From contig NC_007912.1 of NCBI RefSeq assembly GCF_000013665.1, forward strand, positions 3,961,501-4,025,500: a DNA stretch of 64,000 bases. The letters are read 5' to 3'. The notes beneath the pieces are model-generated. The model saw only the letters and a list, made by a program, of their open reading frames with translations, was not told the origin of the DNA and searched no databases. This document shows positions 56,813 to 64,000 of this stretch, one piece after another (the first letter of the stretch is position 1; each line of letters begins with the position of its first letter). The stretch is from Saccharophagus degradans 2-40. GTDB lineage: Bacteria; Pseudomonadota; Gammaproteobacteria; Pseudomonadales; Cellvibrionaceae. Both the position numbers and the translations under genes were made by a program.

Positions 56813-57922
56813 ATGTCAATACAACCGCTACGCACACTCGTTATTTGCACCGCCGCCAGCCTAATATGCGCCTTGTTCAGCGCATGCAGTACTCTCATCC
56901 CTCAGCAGGCACCACTGCAAACAGTTGCCCCCAACCACCCAATGGTAACGGTGAGTGGGCGCACGCAAACTATGCTAGATGGCAGCGAGCGCTTTGGCTA
57001 CCCGGGGGTGAGCTTTACAGTAAATGTAAAAGCCAAGGGCGTAATATTTAACGCGAGTAGCACCAGTGGTAACAACTACCTCGATGTGTATATCGACGGT
57101 CGACTGCAACGCAGTATCAAACTAGAAAAAGCCGCAACCGACTACGTGGTGTTCAACCACAATCGCGCCCGGCAACACCAAGTAAAAATACTTAATCGCT
57201 CGGAAAGCTGGCACGGTTTGGCCACCCTACACAGTATTCGCGTGCAAGACGGCAAATTTTTAGCGCCGCCCGCCAAACCGCGCACCAAACTACTGGTAAT
57301 AGGCGACTCGGTTACTTGTGGCACTGGCGCAAACAGAAAACAAGGCTGCGAGATGGACCCGAGCTGGTGGGATGCACACAACTCGTTCGGCATGCAGCTA
57401 GGCCGCGCGCTAAGCGCTGAAACGCATTTAGTGTGCTACGGCGGCCGCGGTGTAATGCGCAGCTGGAACGGCGAGCCTAAAGATATACAGGCCCCAGCCT
57501 TTTACGACTTAGCAGTGCCAGAACCATGGGCAGATGCCCCGTGGGATAACAGCAAATTTAAAGCAGATATCATTTTAGTATCGCTGGGCACTAACGATTT
57601 TAGTATGGGTATTCCCGACCAGCAGGCGTTTATAAATACCTACGTTGCATTCGCGACTATTTTGTTACGCGACCACCCTAACGCCACCATCGCCATTACC
57701 GATGGCGCCATACTGGGCCACGACGAACTCAACAAAAAAGGCACATTGCAAAACTACTTAAAACAGGTGCAAGCAGCCGTTGATAGCCCACGCCTCGCGT
57801 TTATTCCATCGAACATATACGCCGGTGACAGCTGCGACGCCCACCCAACCGGCGAACAACACACCCAAATGGCACAAGACCTACAAGTACAATTGGAACA
57901 ACTGCTAAATACCAATCGCTAA
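56813..57922 (+). CDS. CE2-type SGNH acetyl esterase lipoprotein
   Basis: 369 residues from ATG 56813; an upstream GTG at 56750 would precede the signal peptide. The signal ends in LFSAC, a likely lipobox. A beta-sandwich (about 40-150) with YLDVYIDGRLQRSIKLE and LNRSESWHGLATLHSIRV precedes the esterase: Ser166 in VIGDSVTCGTGANRKQG, GGRGVMRSWNGEP, VSLGTNDFS, and Asp342/His344 in DAHPTGEQH. This two-domain layout is that of CE2 esterases, which deacetylate xylan or mannan, often at O-6. A plant polysaccharide role is inferred. It is followed by an inverted repeat. Confidence 0.9.
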   Translation: MSIQPLRTLVICTAASLICALFSACSTLIPQQAPLQTVAPNHPMVTVSGRTQTMLDGSERFGYPGVSFTVNVKAKGVIFNASSTSGNNYLDVYIDGRLQRSIKLEKAATDYVVFNHNRARQHQVKILNRSESWHGLATLHSIRVQDGKFLAPPAKPRTKLLVIGDSVTCGTGANRKQGCEMDPSWWDAHNSFGMQLGRALSAETHLVCYGGRGVMRSWNGEPKDIQAPAFYDLAVPEPWADAPWDNSKFKADIILVSLGTNDFSMGIPDQQAFINTYVAFATILLRDHPNATIAITDGAILGHDELNKKGTLQNYLKQVQAAVDSPRLAFIPSNIYAGDSCDAHPTGEQHTQMAQDLQVQLEQLLNTNR

Positions 57923-57939
57923 ATACCAAACACTAATTA

Positions 57940-57971
57940 CTAATCGCTAAACACTAGTAATTAGCGATTAG
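57940..57971. terminator. 11-bp inverted repeat between CE2 and rsmI
   Basis: CTAATCGCTAA and TTAGCGATTAG pair perfectly around a 10-nt loop between two convergent genes. Copies of AATCGCTAA also precede it at 57914-57922. No T-tract, so it is a possible bidirectional terminator. Confidence 0.5.
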
Positions 57972-57996
57972 TGCTTATCGATTATCATCTAGCGTT

Positions 57997-58839
57997 TCAA
58001 TTTTGATCTAACGCCCACTGATAGAGCTTGTTTTTCTTTTCGCCCGTTAATTTAGCGCCTATGGTGGCGGCTTGCTTAACGGGCAATTCTTCGAGCAGTA
58101 CTTTCATAGTAGCTTCGGCTTCGGGCGATAGTTCGTCGCCGGTTTCCGGTTTGCGGTAGCCGCTCACCATTAATACTATTTCGCCTTTTTGTTGGTTGGA
58201 GTCGGCTAATACTTGCTCCAGCACTTGCGCCACACCGCCGCTTAAGAATGTTTCAAAGGTTTTAGTGAGCTCGCGAGCCATTACCAGCGGACGGTCTTCG
58301 CCAAATTCGGCGGCGAGGTCTTTTAAGCAGTCGACAATACGGTGTGGCGACTCGTAAAACACCAATGTGCGCGCATCGCGTGCAAGGCTGGCAAACAGTT
58401 GCTTGCGCGCACCACTCTTGTGGGGCGGGAACCCTTCAAAACTGAAACGGTCTGAAGGTAAGCCGGCTGCGCTCATTGCGGTAATAACCGCCGATACACC
58501 GGGCACAGGTACCACTTTCACCCCAGCTTCGCGGGCTTTTTTTACCAAACCGTAACCTGGGTCAGATATAAGCGGTGTACCGGCATCGGATATTAACGCT
58601 ATGCTAGTGCCGGCCTGCAATTTAGCGATAATAGAGTCCACTTGTCGTTCATCACTGTGATCGTGGTACGAAATCATTCGCGTAGAAATATTAAAATGTT
58701 GCAGCAGGCGACCACTGTGACGCGTATCCTCTGCGGCAATTAAATCGGCTTGCTGTAGTATATTCAGCGCCCGTTGAGTTATATCGCCCAAATTACCTAT
58801 GGGGGTTGCCACAATATACAGCGCGTTATCTATTTGCAT
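57997..58839 (-). CDS. rsmI: RsmI: 16S rRNA C1402 2'-O-methyltransferase
   Basis: 280 residues. It begins LYIVATPIGNLGDITQRAL, with AEDTRHSGRLLQHF, ALISDAGTPLISDPGYGLV and VVPVPGVSAVITAMSAAGLPSD, all strict RsmI/YraL blocks. It methylates the ribose of cytidine 1402 in 16S rRNA. It is divergent from lpoA, the conserved arrangement in gammaproteobacteria, with a palindrome between the starts. Confidence 0.96.
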   Translation of the reverse strand: MQIDNALYIVATPIGNLGDITQRALNILQQADLIAAEDTRHSGRLLQHFNISTRMISYHDHSDERQVDSIIAKLQAGTSIALISDAGTPLISDPGYGLVKKAREAGVKVVPVPGVSAVITAMSAAGLPSDRFSFEGFPPHKSGARKQLFASLARDARTLVFYESPHRIVDCLKDLAAEFGEDRPLVMARELTKTFETFLSGGVAQVLEQVLADSNQQKGEIVLMVSGYRKPETGDELSPEAEATMKVLLEELPVKQAATIGAKLTGEKKNKLYQWALDQN

Positions 58840-58893
58840 TCGAACGTTGTTGCCTGTGTTTTTTAACGTAAAATAAGCCGCCGCACCGTACTA

Positions 58894-58914
58894 ATTACGC
58901 ACTAATTGCGTAAT
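58894..58914. promoter_or_regulatory. Palindrome between rsmI and lpoA
   Basis: ATTACGC and GCGTAAT flank a 7-nt spacer in the 155-bp divergent region. It may be an operator or a hairpin; no matching regulator is known to me. Confidence 0.35.
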
Positions 58915-58994
58915 AGTTACCGTGCTCGACCTACTAGAAAATAAAGCTTTGACCATTTTGTGCGCAGTTCGCGCGCCAAGCAGTAAGGAAAATC

Positions 58995-60980
58995 ATGACC
59001 GCTAACACTACCTTCGCCGCCGTTTCTCGCAAATTCACTGCGACCTGCCTAATGGCGGCACTGCTTGCCAGTTGTGGCCCAGCGCCTAAACCGAACATTG
59101 AAGAGCCGCAAACTGCCAATTTGACATTGGAGGATATTAGCGCGCTAATCACCAAAGCAGATACCCGCGACGAGCTAACCAAAGTAGATATGTACCTCGA
59201 TGCGACGCATGCCCTATTAGGGTACGGTGAATACGATTGGGCGCGCAACACATTAGCCAACTTAGTGCCCAATAAAATTAGCGACCACCAATTCGTGCGC
59301 TACTCCATACTCAGTGCGCAACTAGCGCTGGCAGAAGGCTATAGCTTTCGCGCCAAACGCTACCTGTGGAGCGCCCGCTTAATGCAGGCTCAAACCAAAG
59401 AGCCGCTCGCCACGCAAATTCAAATACGCGAAATGCGCGCCTCGCTTTTATACAACATTGCCGAGTACCGCCAAGCCATTATGGAGCGCATTGCGTTAGA
59501 ACCCCTGCTAAAAGGCGATACCGACATGCAGGAGTTCAATCAAGATTTACTGTGGCAGGCATTAATGGCCCTGCCCCTAGTGGATTTGCAACTCGAAGCG
59601 CAAACCCACAACGACCCGCTGCAAAAAGGTTGGTATGCACTAGCCGCCATCAGTAAAGACAACCAAACCAATATTCGCCAACAATTGCGCGAAGTAAAAA
59701 ACTGGAGCTACAACTGGCCAGAACACCCCGCTAGCTTGCGCCTGCCAGCAGATTTGCAATTGCTACAGCAACTTGTAGAAGAGCAGCCGCAGAGTATCGC
59801 CGTGCTGCTGCCGCTATCTGGCAGGCTCGAACAAGCTGCCCGCACCGTACTTGAAGGGTTTATGGCAGCCTTTTATCAAACCCAAAAAAGCGGTGAGCCT
59901 ACCCCCGAAATACAGGTGTACAACACCAACGATGGCGACATCAATACCATTTACGACCAGGCCGTTGTTAACGGTGCAGAGCTAGTTGTTGGCCCTCTAG
60001 ATAAAGATAAAATTGCGCAATTAAGCCTGCGTCAAAACCTTAGCGTGCCTACCCTTGCTCTCAACTATATAGAGCTAAATAACCAAAACACGGCGCCACA
60101 ACAATTGCCCATGGCACCTGCTACACCGGCAGGCCCAACCAACCAAGCAGCAGAAGATGCCCCTATTGATGCGCAACAGCCCATGCCTGCATTGGGTAAC
60201 CAGTTGTTTCAATTTGGTTTGGCAGTAGAAGATGAAGCCCAGCAAGTTGCCGAACAAGCCTTTGTAGATGGCCACCGCCGCGCACTTATTTTAGCCCCTG
60301 CGGGCAGTTGGGGAGATCGCAGCGCCGACACATTCGCCGCCCATTGGTTGGGCCTAGGTGGCGATGTAGTAAGCGACTACCGCTTTAAAAATCAGAAGGA
60401 ATACTCCTCACTTATCGAGCAAGCTACAGGCGTTGCCGACAGCAAAGAGCGCGCGCGCGCAATGCGCCGCTTAATTGGCGAGGCCATAGAGTTTGAACCG
60501 CGCCGCCGGCAAGATATTGATATTGTATTTCTAGTGGCTCGCCCATCTGAAGCGCGCCAACTAAAACCAACCCTTAATTTCCATTACGCCAGCGATATTC
60601 CCGTTTACGCTACTAGCCATATTTATAACGGTACAACAAACGATACGCTCGACCAAGACATGAACGGCATTCGCTTTACTACCCTGCCGTGGTTTTTTGA
60701 TGAAGAATTACCAGAGCGCCGCGCTATTGCGCGCAGTGGTAGCCAAGAGGAAGGCTCGGCTTATCAACCGCTGTATGCACTGGGTATAGATGCCTATCAC
60801 CTTTACCCGCGTTTGCGTCAACTAGCCAATGTAAAACAAGCACACTACTACGGCACCACGGGCAGCTTAAGCTTGGATGAAAACCAACGCATAACTCGCC
60901 ATCAAGTGTGGGCGCAGTTTATTCGCGGCCAAGCCTACATTGTGCCAACCACCAAACAACAAGAAGAAGGCCGCCAGTAG
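58995..60980 (+). CDS. lpoA: LpoA: penicillin-binding protein 1A activator lipoprotein
   Basis: 661 residues. A lipoprotein signal ends in LLASC. The N-terminal half (about 35-255) is helical, TPR-like. The C-terminal half (about 260-650) is a periplasmic-binding-protein fold with IAVLLPLSGRLEQAARTVLEGF, ELVVGPLDKDKIAQL and IDIVFLVARPSEARQLKP. LpoA activates PBP1a from the outer membrane. A low-complexity Pro/Ala/Gln-rich insertion near 370-395 is a local feature. It heads the lpoA-yraN-diaA-dolP run. Confidence 0.94.
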   Translation: MTANTTFAAVSRKFTATCLMAALLASCGPAPKPNIEEPQTANLTLEDISALITKADTRDELTKVDMYLDATHALLGYGEYDWARNTLANLVPNKISDHQFVRYSILSAQLALAEGYSFRAKRYLWSARLMQAQTKEPLATQIQIREMRASLLYNIAEYRQAIMERIALEPLLKGDTDMQEFNQDLLWQALMALPLVDLQLEAQTHNDPLQKGWYALAAISKDNQTNIRQQLREVKNWSYNWPEHPASLRLPADLQLLQQLVEEQPQSIAVLLPLSGRLEQAARTVLEGFMAAFYQTQKSGEPTPEIQVYNTNDGDINTIYDQAVVNGAELVVGPLDKDKIAQLSLRQNLSVPTLALNYIELNNQNTAPQQLPMAPATPAGPTNQAAEDAPIDAQQPMPALGNQLFQFGLAVEDEAQQVAEQAFVDGHRRALILAPAGSWGDRSADTFAAHWLGLGGDVVSDYRFKNQKEYSSLIEQATGVADSKERARAMRRLIGEAIEFEPRRRQDIDIVFLVARPSEARQLKPTLNFHYASDIPVYATSHIYNGTTNDTLDQDMNGIRFTTLPWFFDEELPERRAIARSGSQEEGSAYQPLYALGIDAYHLYPRLRQLANVKQAHYYGTTGSLSLDENQRITRHQVWAQFIRGQAYIVPTTKQQEEGRQ

Positions 60981-61002
60981 CCGCAATTGCGCTGCTCTCG
61001 CT

Positions 61003-61359
61003 ATGGCAAAACACAACGAAACCGGCACTCAGGCAGAAATACTCGCCGAACAGCACCTCGTAAGCCAAGGCTTAACCCCCTTGGCTCGCAATTACCATTG
61101 CAAGGGCGGTGAGATCGACCTTATTATGCAACAGCAGCGAGCGCTGGTATTTGTGGAGGTACGCTTTCGCAAATCGGCTGCATTTGGCAGCGCCGCCGCA
61201 AGCGTGACGCGATCCAAGCAGCAAAAGATTGTTACCGCTGCACAACATTTTTTAATGGATAACAGCAAGCTGGCAAACTTGCCCTGTCGATTTGATGTGG
61301 TGGCCATTACCGCCGGTCAAATAGAATGGATAGAAAATGCCTTTACCCTCAATGAATAA
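61003..61359 (+). CDS. YraN/UPF0102 family protein
   Basis: 118 residues from ATG 61003; the longer frame from 60940 runs through the lpoA stop and is not supported. The core GTQAEILAEQHLVSQGLTPL and CKGGEIDLIMQQQRALVFVEVRFR shows the nuclease-like E-x-D...E-V pattern of the UPF0102 fold, though the usual VEVK is VEVR here. No activity is established. It lies 22 bp after lpoA and 17 bp before diaA. Confidence 0.92.
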   Translation: MAKHNETGTQAEILAEQHLVSQGLTPLARNYHCKGGEIDLIMQQQRALVFVEVRFRKSAAFGSAAASVTRSKQQKIVTAAQHFLMDNSKLANLPCRFDVVAITAGQIEWIENAFTLNE

Positions 61360-61376
61360 CATTTAAGTAGTGAACC

Positions 61377-61961
61377 ATGCCCCAACGCGTTTATTCTCTT
61401 TTTCAGCAAAGTGTTGAAGCTAAAATGCAAGTGGGCGAAGAGCTCGCACCACTTATTAATCAAGCCGGCGATATACTGGTAGAAAGCCTTATTCACGAAG
61501 GCAAAATACTAATATGCGGCAACGGCGTTTCTGCAGCACTGGCACAGATTTTTAGCTCGTCGCTTATCGACCGCTTCGAAAAAGAACGCCCAAGCTTGCC
61601 CGCTATTTGGTTGGGCAGCAATATAGCCACCTACACCGCCATTACCGCCGACTACAACCAAAGTGAAGTGTACGCAAAACCCGTGCGCGCTCTGGGCCAA
61701 GAAGGCGATATTTTGGTTGTAATCAGCAGTAGTGGTAACTCGGCCAATTTAGTACAAGCTATTTCTGCAGCACACGACCGCGGCATGAATGTTATTGCAC
61801 TTACCGGCCGCGACGGCGGAGATATTTCCTCGCTGCTTGATGTCAACGATATAGAGCTGCGCGCCGATTTGAATTCTCGAGGTCGTATTCACGAAGTGCA
61901 TATGCTTACAATTTTTTGCCTGTGCGACCTCATCGATCACCGCCTATTTGGACTGGAGTAA
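61377..61961 (+). CDS. diaA: DiaA/GmhA-like SIS-domain protein
   Basis: 194 residues, one SIS domain: GKILICGNGVSAALAQIFSS, LVVISSSGNSANLVQAISAA and GMNVIALTGRDGGDISSLL. Members are either phosphoheptose isomerases (GmhA) or the DnaA-binding initiator DiaA. The gene order yraN-diaA-dolP favours DiaA, which promotes replication initiation. It runs up to the next gene's start with 1 bp between. Confidence 0.88.
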   Translation: MPQRVYSLFQQSVEAKMQVGEELAPLINQAGDILVESLIHEGKILICGNGVSAALAQIFSSSLIDRFEKERPSLPAIWLGSNIATYTAITADYNQSEVYAKPVRALGQEGDILVVISSSGNSANLVQAISAAHDRGMNVIALTGRDGGDISSLLDVNDIELRADLNSRGRIHEVHMLTIFCLCDLIDHRLFGLE

Positions 61962-61962
61962 C

Positions 61963-62541
61963 ATGAAAACTAAAACACTGTTAATTGTAATTTTATCGAG
62001 CCTTACACTGCTTGGTGGCTGCGCCTCTGTGTTAGATGCCGTTACACCCGGCCCCATAAAAGCCGACCCCAGCAAACGCAGCTTTGGCACCTATATAGAT
62101 GACCAAAACATAGAAACCATCGTGCAAGTAAATATTCGCAAAGCGGCACCAGTAGCCAAAGAAGCGAATATTGCTGTGCACAGCTTTAACGGCGCAGTGC
62201 TATTAATTGGCCAAGTACCAAGCGCAGAAATTCGTGAAGTAGCGGGTAAAACTGCACGTAACGAACCGCGCGTAAGACAGGTTTACAACGAATTAGTGGT
62301 TGGCGAGAAAACCGACTTTTTTGATCGCACTGCAGATAACGTGCTGCAAACAAAAATTAACAGTAAGCTTGCGCTTAATCGCGATATTGAATCGAGCCGT
62401 GTGAAAGTGATTGTAGAAAACGATACAGCTTATTTGATGGGCTTGCTCACGCGTGTACAAGCAGAAAAAATTACCGATGTAGTAAGCAGCACCAAGGGCA
62501 TTAAAAAAGTGGTGCGCGCAATTGAGTACCTAGAAGACTAA
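61963..62541 (+). CDS. dolP: DolP/YraP-like BON-domain lipoprotein
   Basis: 192 residues from ATG 61963, with GGAG upstream inside the diaA stop region. The signal ends in LGGC (lipobox). Two BON domains follow: residues about 45-110 (VQVNIRKAAPVAKEANIAVH, GAVLLIGQVPS) and 115-190 (LQTKINSKLALNRDIESSRV, DTAYLMGLLTR). DolP anchors at the outer membrane and supports BAM complex and envelope integrity. The order after diaA is the conserved one. Confidence 0.93.
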   Translation: MKTKTLLIVILSSLTLLGGCASVLDAVTPGPIKADPSKRSFGTYIDDQNIETIVQVNIRKAAPVAKEANIAVHSFNGAVLLIGQVPSAEIREVAGKTARNEPRVRQVYNELVVGEKTDFFDRTADNVLQTKINSKLALNRDIESSRVKVIVENDTAYLMGLLTRVQAEKITDVVSSTKGIKKVVRAIEYLED

Positions 62542-62560
62542 TACCGAAACCTACCCCATA

Positions 62561-62596
62561 AAAAAGCCCGCAACCTAAACGTCGCGGGCTTTTTGT
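62561..62596 (+). terminator. Rho-independent terminator after dolP
   Basis: AAGCCCGC (62564-62571) pairs with GCGGGCTT (62584-62591) around a 12-nt loop, followed by TTTT. Confidence 0.9.
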
Positions 62597-62653
62597 ATCG
62601 TTAAACCTATTTTCGCCTACTCAGTATTCGCATCCCAAGTAAACTGCTACAAG

Positions 62654-63832
62654 TTAGATCAGCTCAACAGCCATTGCTACCGCTTCACCACCACCAATAC
62701 ACAGGGCGGCAACTCCAGTCTTTTTACTCTCGTTTTGCAGCGCTGCAATGAGTGTAACCAATACGCGCGCACCCGATGCACCCAGCGGGTGACCCAATGC
62801 ACAAGCGCCGCCATTAACATTTACCTTGGCGTGGTCCAACTCTAAATCGTGCATCGCAGCCATACTTACCACCGCGAACGCCTCGTTAATTTCAAACAAG
62901 TCCACATCGCTTGCAGACCAGTTTGTTTTTTCTAGCAAGTTTTTAACCGCTCCCACTGGCGCGGTAGTAAACCACTCTGGCTCGTGGGCGTGTTGCGTAT
63001 AACCGGTAATTTTGGCAATGGGCTTTAACCCTTTTGCTTGTGCGGTGCTCTGCTTCATTAACACCAATGCTGCCGCACCATCGGAAATTGAGCTTGAGTT
63101 AGCGGCTGTTACAGTGCCATCTTTTGAGAATGCTGGGCGCAAACTTGGGATTTTATCTGGACGCGCATTGCCCGGCTGCTCGTCGGTGTCTATCACGGTT
63201 TCACCTTTGCGTGTTTTTAACGTAAAGGGGGTAATTTCTCGCTTAAATTTGCCTTCGTTAATCGCCTTATTAGCGCGCGCGAGCGATTCAATTGCGAATG
63301 CATCTTGCGCTTCGCGAGTAAAGCCATACTTACTTGCCGTAGCTTCTGCAAAGTTACCCATTAACTCACCTTCGTACGCATCTTGCAAGCCATCTAAAAA
63401 CATGTGATCCATCACTTGGCCGTGCCCCAAGCGATAACCGCCACGTGCCTTAGTAAGCATATAGGGTGCGTTGGTCATGCTCTCCATACCACCGGCTACA
63501 ACCACCTCGGCCTCACCCGCCAAAATAGCCTGGCAGCCCATCATCACAGTTTTCATGCCCGAGCCACACACTTTGTTAACAGTGGTAGTGGGTACACCTT
63601 TATCAAGCCCTGCGCCCAAAGCCGCTTGCCGCGCTGGCGCCTGCCCTGTGCCGGCTGGTAAAACACAACCCATAAACACTTCACTTACATCACTCGTAGC
63701 TAGGCCTGCGTCCTCTAATGCGCCCTTTATCGCTTGCGCGCCTAATTGTGGTGCACTTACATCAGAAAACATACCCTGCATACCGCCCATGGCTGTGCGC
63801 GCTATACCTACGATAACAATCGGGTCACTCAT
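62654..63832 (-). CDS. Acetyl-CoA C-acetyltransferase (thiolase)
   Basis: 392 residues from ATG 63832, fixed by AAGGAG (minus strand, 63839-63844) at 6 nt spacing. Nucleophile Cys89 is in NKVCGSGMKTVM, His in NVNGGACALGHPLGASGAR, and the second Cys in CIGGGEAVAM. It joins or cleaves acetyl-CoA units. The family covers both biosynthetic thiolases (PhaA/AtoB) and degradative ones; the sequence alone does not decide. Upstream lies a 16-bp palindrome. Confidence 0.93.
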   Translation of the reverse strand: MSDPIVIVGIARTAMGGMQGMFSDVSAPQLGAQAIKGALEDAGLATSDVSEVFMGCVLPAGTGQAPARQAALGAGLDKGVPTTTVNKVCGSGMKTVMMGCQAILAGEAEVVVAGGMESMTNAPYMLTKARGGYRLGHGQVMDHMFLDGLQDAYEGELMGNFAEATASKYGFTREAQDAFAIESLARANKAINEGKFKREITPFTLKTRKGETVIDTDEQPGNARPDKIPSLRPAFSKDGTVTAANSSSISDGAAALVLMKQSTAQAKGLKPIAKITGYTQHAHEPEWFTTAPVGAVKNLLEKTNWSASDVDLFEINEAFAVVSMAAMHDLELDHAKVNVNGGACALGHPLGASGARVLVTLIAALQNESKKTGVAALCIGGGEAVAMAVELI

Positions 63833-63876
63833 ACTTAACTCCTTCATTAATGGTGCGAAATGTAACTGTTGTTGCG

Positions 63877-63892
63877 TTTAAGCGAGCTTAAA
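63877..63892. promoter_or_regulatory. 16-bp palindrome upstream of the thiolase
   Basis: TTTAAGC-GA-GCTTAAA, perfect 7-bp arms, 45 bp upstream of the thiolase start. It is operator-like, and the regulator is unknown. Confidence 0.5.
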
Positions 63893-64000
63893 GGCACGCC
63901 TTCAAACCTCTGTTTTACATCTAAACCTTGCTACTTATGGCGATATCGCTAAACTCATAGCGCAAAATAAAAACCTGCTGGCAGCGCCCTATAAAACGTT

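Overview
This window looks like a marine, polysaccharide-degrading gammaproteobacterium of the Cellvibrionaceae, close to Saccharophagus or Teredinibacter. This is inferred from gene content, with no database comparison. The signs are a GH16 glucanase lipoprotein with an acidic Glu-Pro-Glu-Ser repeat linker, a GH79-like and a CE2-like carbohydrate enzyme, DUF6316 and DUF3094 small proteins, a rsmI/lpoA/yraN/diaA/dolP cluster, and many signalling genes at moderate GC. No tRNA, rRNA, insertion sequence, prophage or CRISPR array was seen.

Layout. (1) 1-1371: the start of a circularly permuted ATP-grasp gene, cut by the window edge. (2) 1864-12011, minus strand: a complete chemosensory cluster, read as pseudo-receiver protein, STAS, CheY-like, CheA, CheW, PAS chemoreceptor, CheR, CheD, CheB. 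(3) 12350-20495: two membrane chemoreceptors, a ParA-like ATPase, an HD-GYP-type protein and a PAS histidine kinase. (4) 20601-31013: a DUF6316 protein, a STAS plus receiver/PP2C/ATPase partner-switch pair, and two large hybrid kinases. The first 31 kb is therefore almost entirely signal transduction. (5) 31062-33290: GH16 lipoprotein. (6) 34231-41932: phosphate transporter, acylphosphatase, GH79-like enzyme, endonuclease V, YigZ, a GntR/FadR regulator, a 1.1 kb gene-poor stretch, a small SutA-like protein and an EVE protein. (7) 42273-47276: TonB-like periplasmic protein, DUF3094, acyl-CoA dehydrogenase, an SprA-related metalloprotease candidate and two overlapping small genes. (8) 47516-53609: biotin genes bioD, a bioH-bioC fusion, bioF and bioB, interrupted by a histidine kinase. 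(9) 53700-63832: comF, srkA, htpX, a CE2 esterase, rsmI, lpoA, yraN, diaA, dolP and a thiolase.

How the genes fit together. The che cluster has receptor, coupling, kinase, response-regulator and adaptation genes in one run. The PAS receptor ends in a CheR-tethering type pentapeptide and carries two PAS domains with the His/Trp pattern of Aer2-type haem-PAS domains. The bioB/comF intergenic region holds a BirA-type operator, so the biotin genes are probably repressed by BirA; the operator overlaps the comF ribosome binding site.

The most novel-looking signal is a roughly 120-residue module of unknown function. It is shared, almost without gaps, between the pseudo-receiver protein upstream of the che operon and the histidine kinase lodged in the biotin locus.
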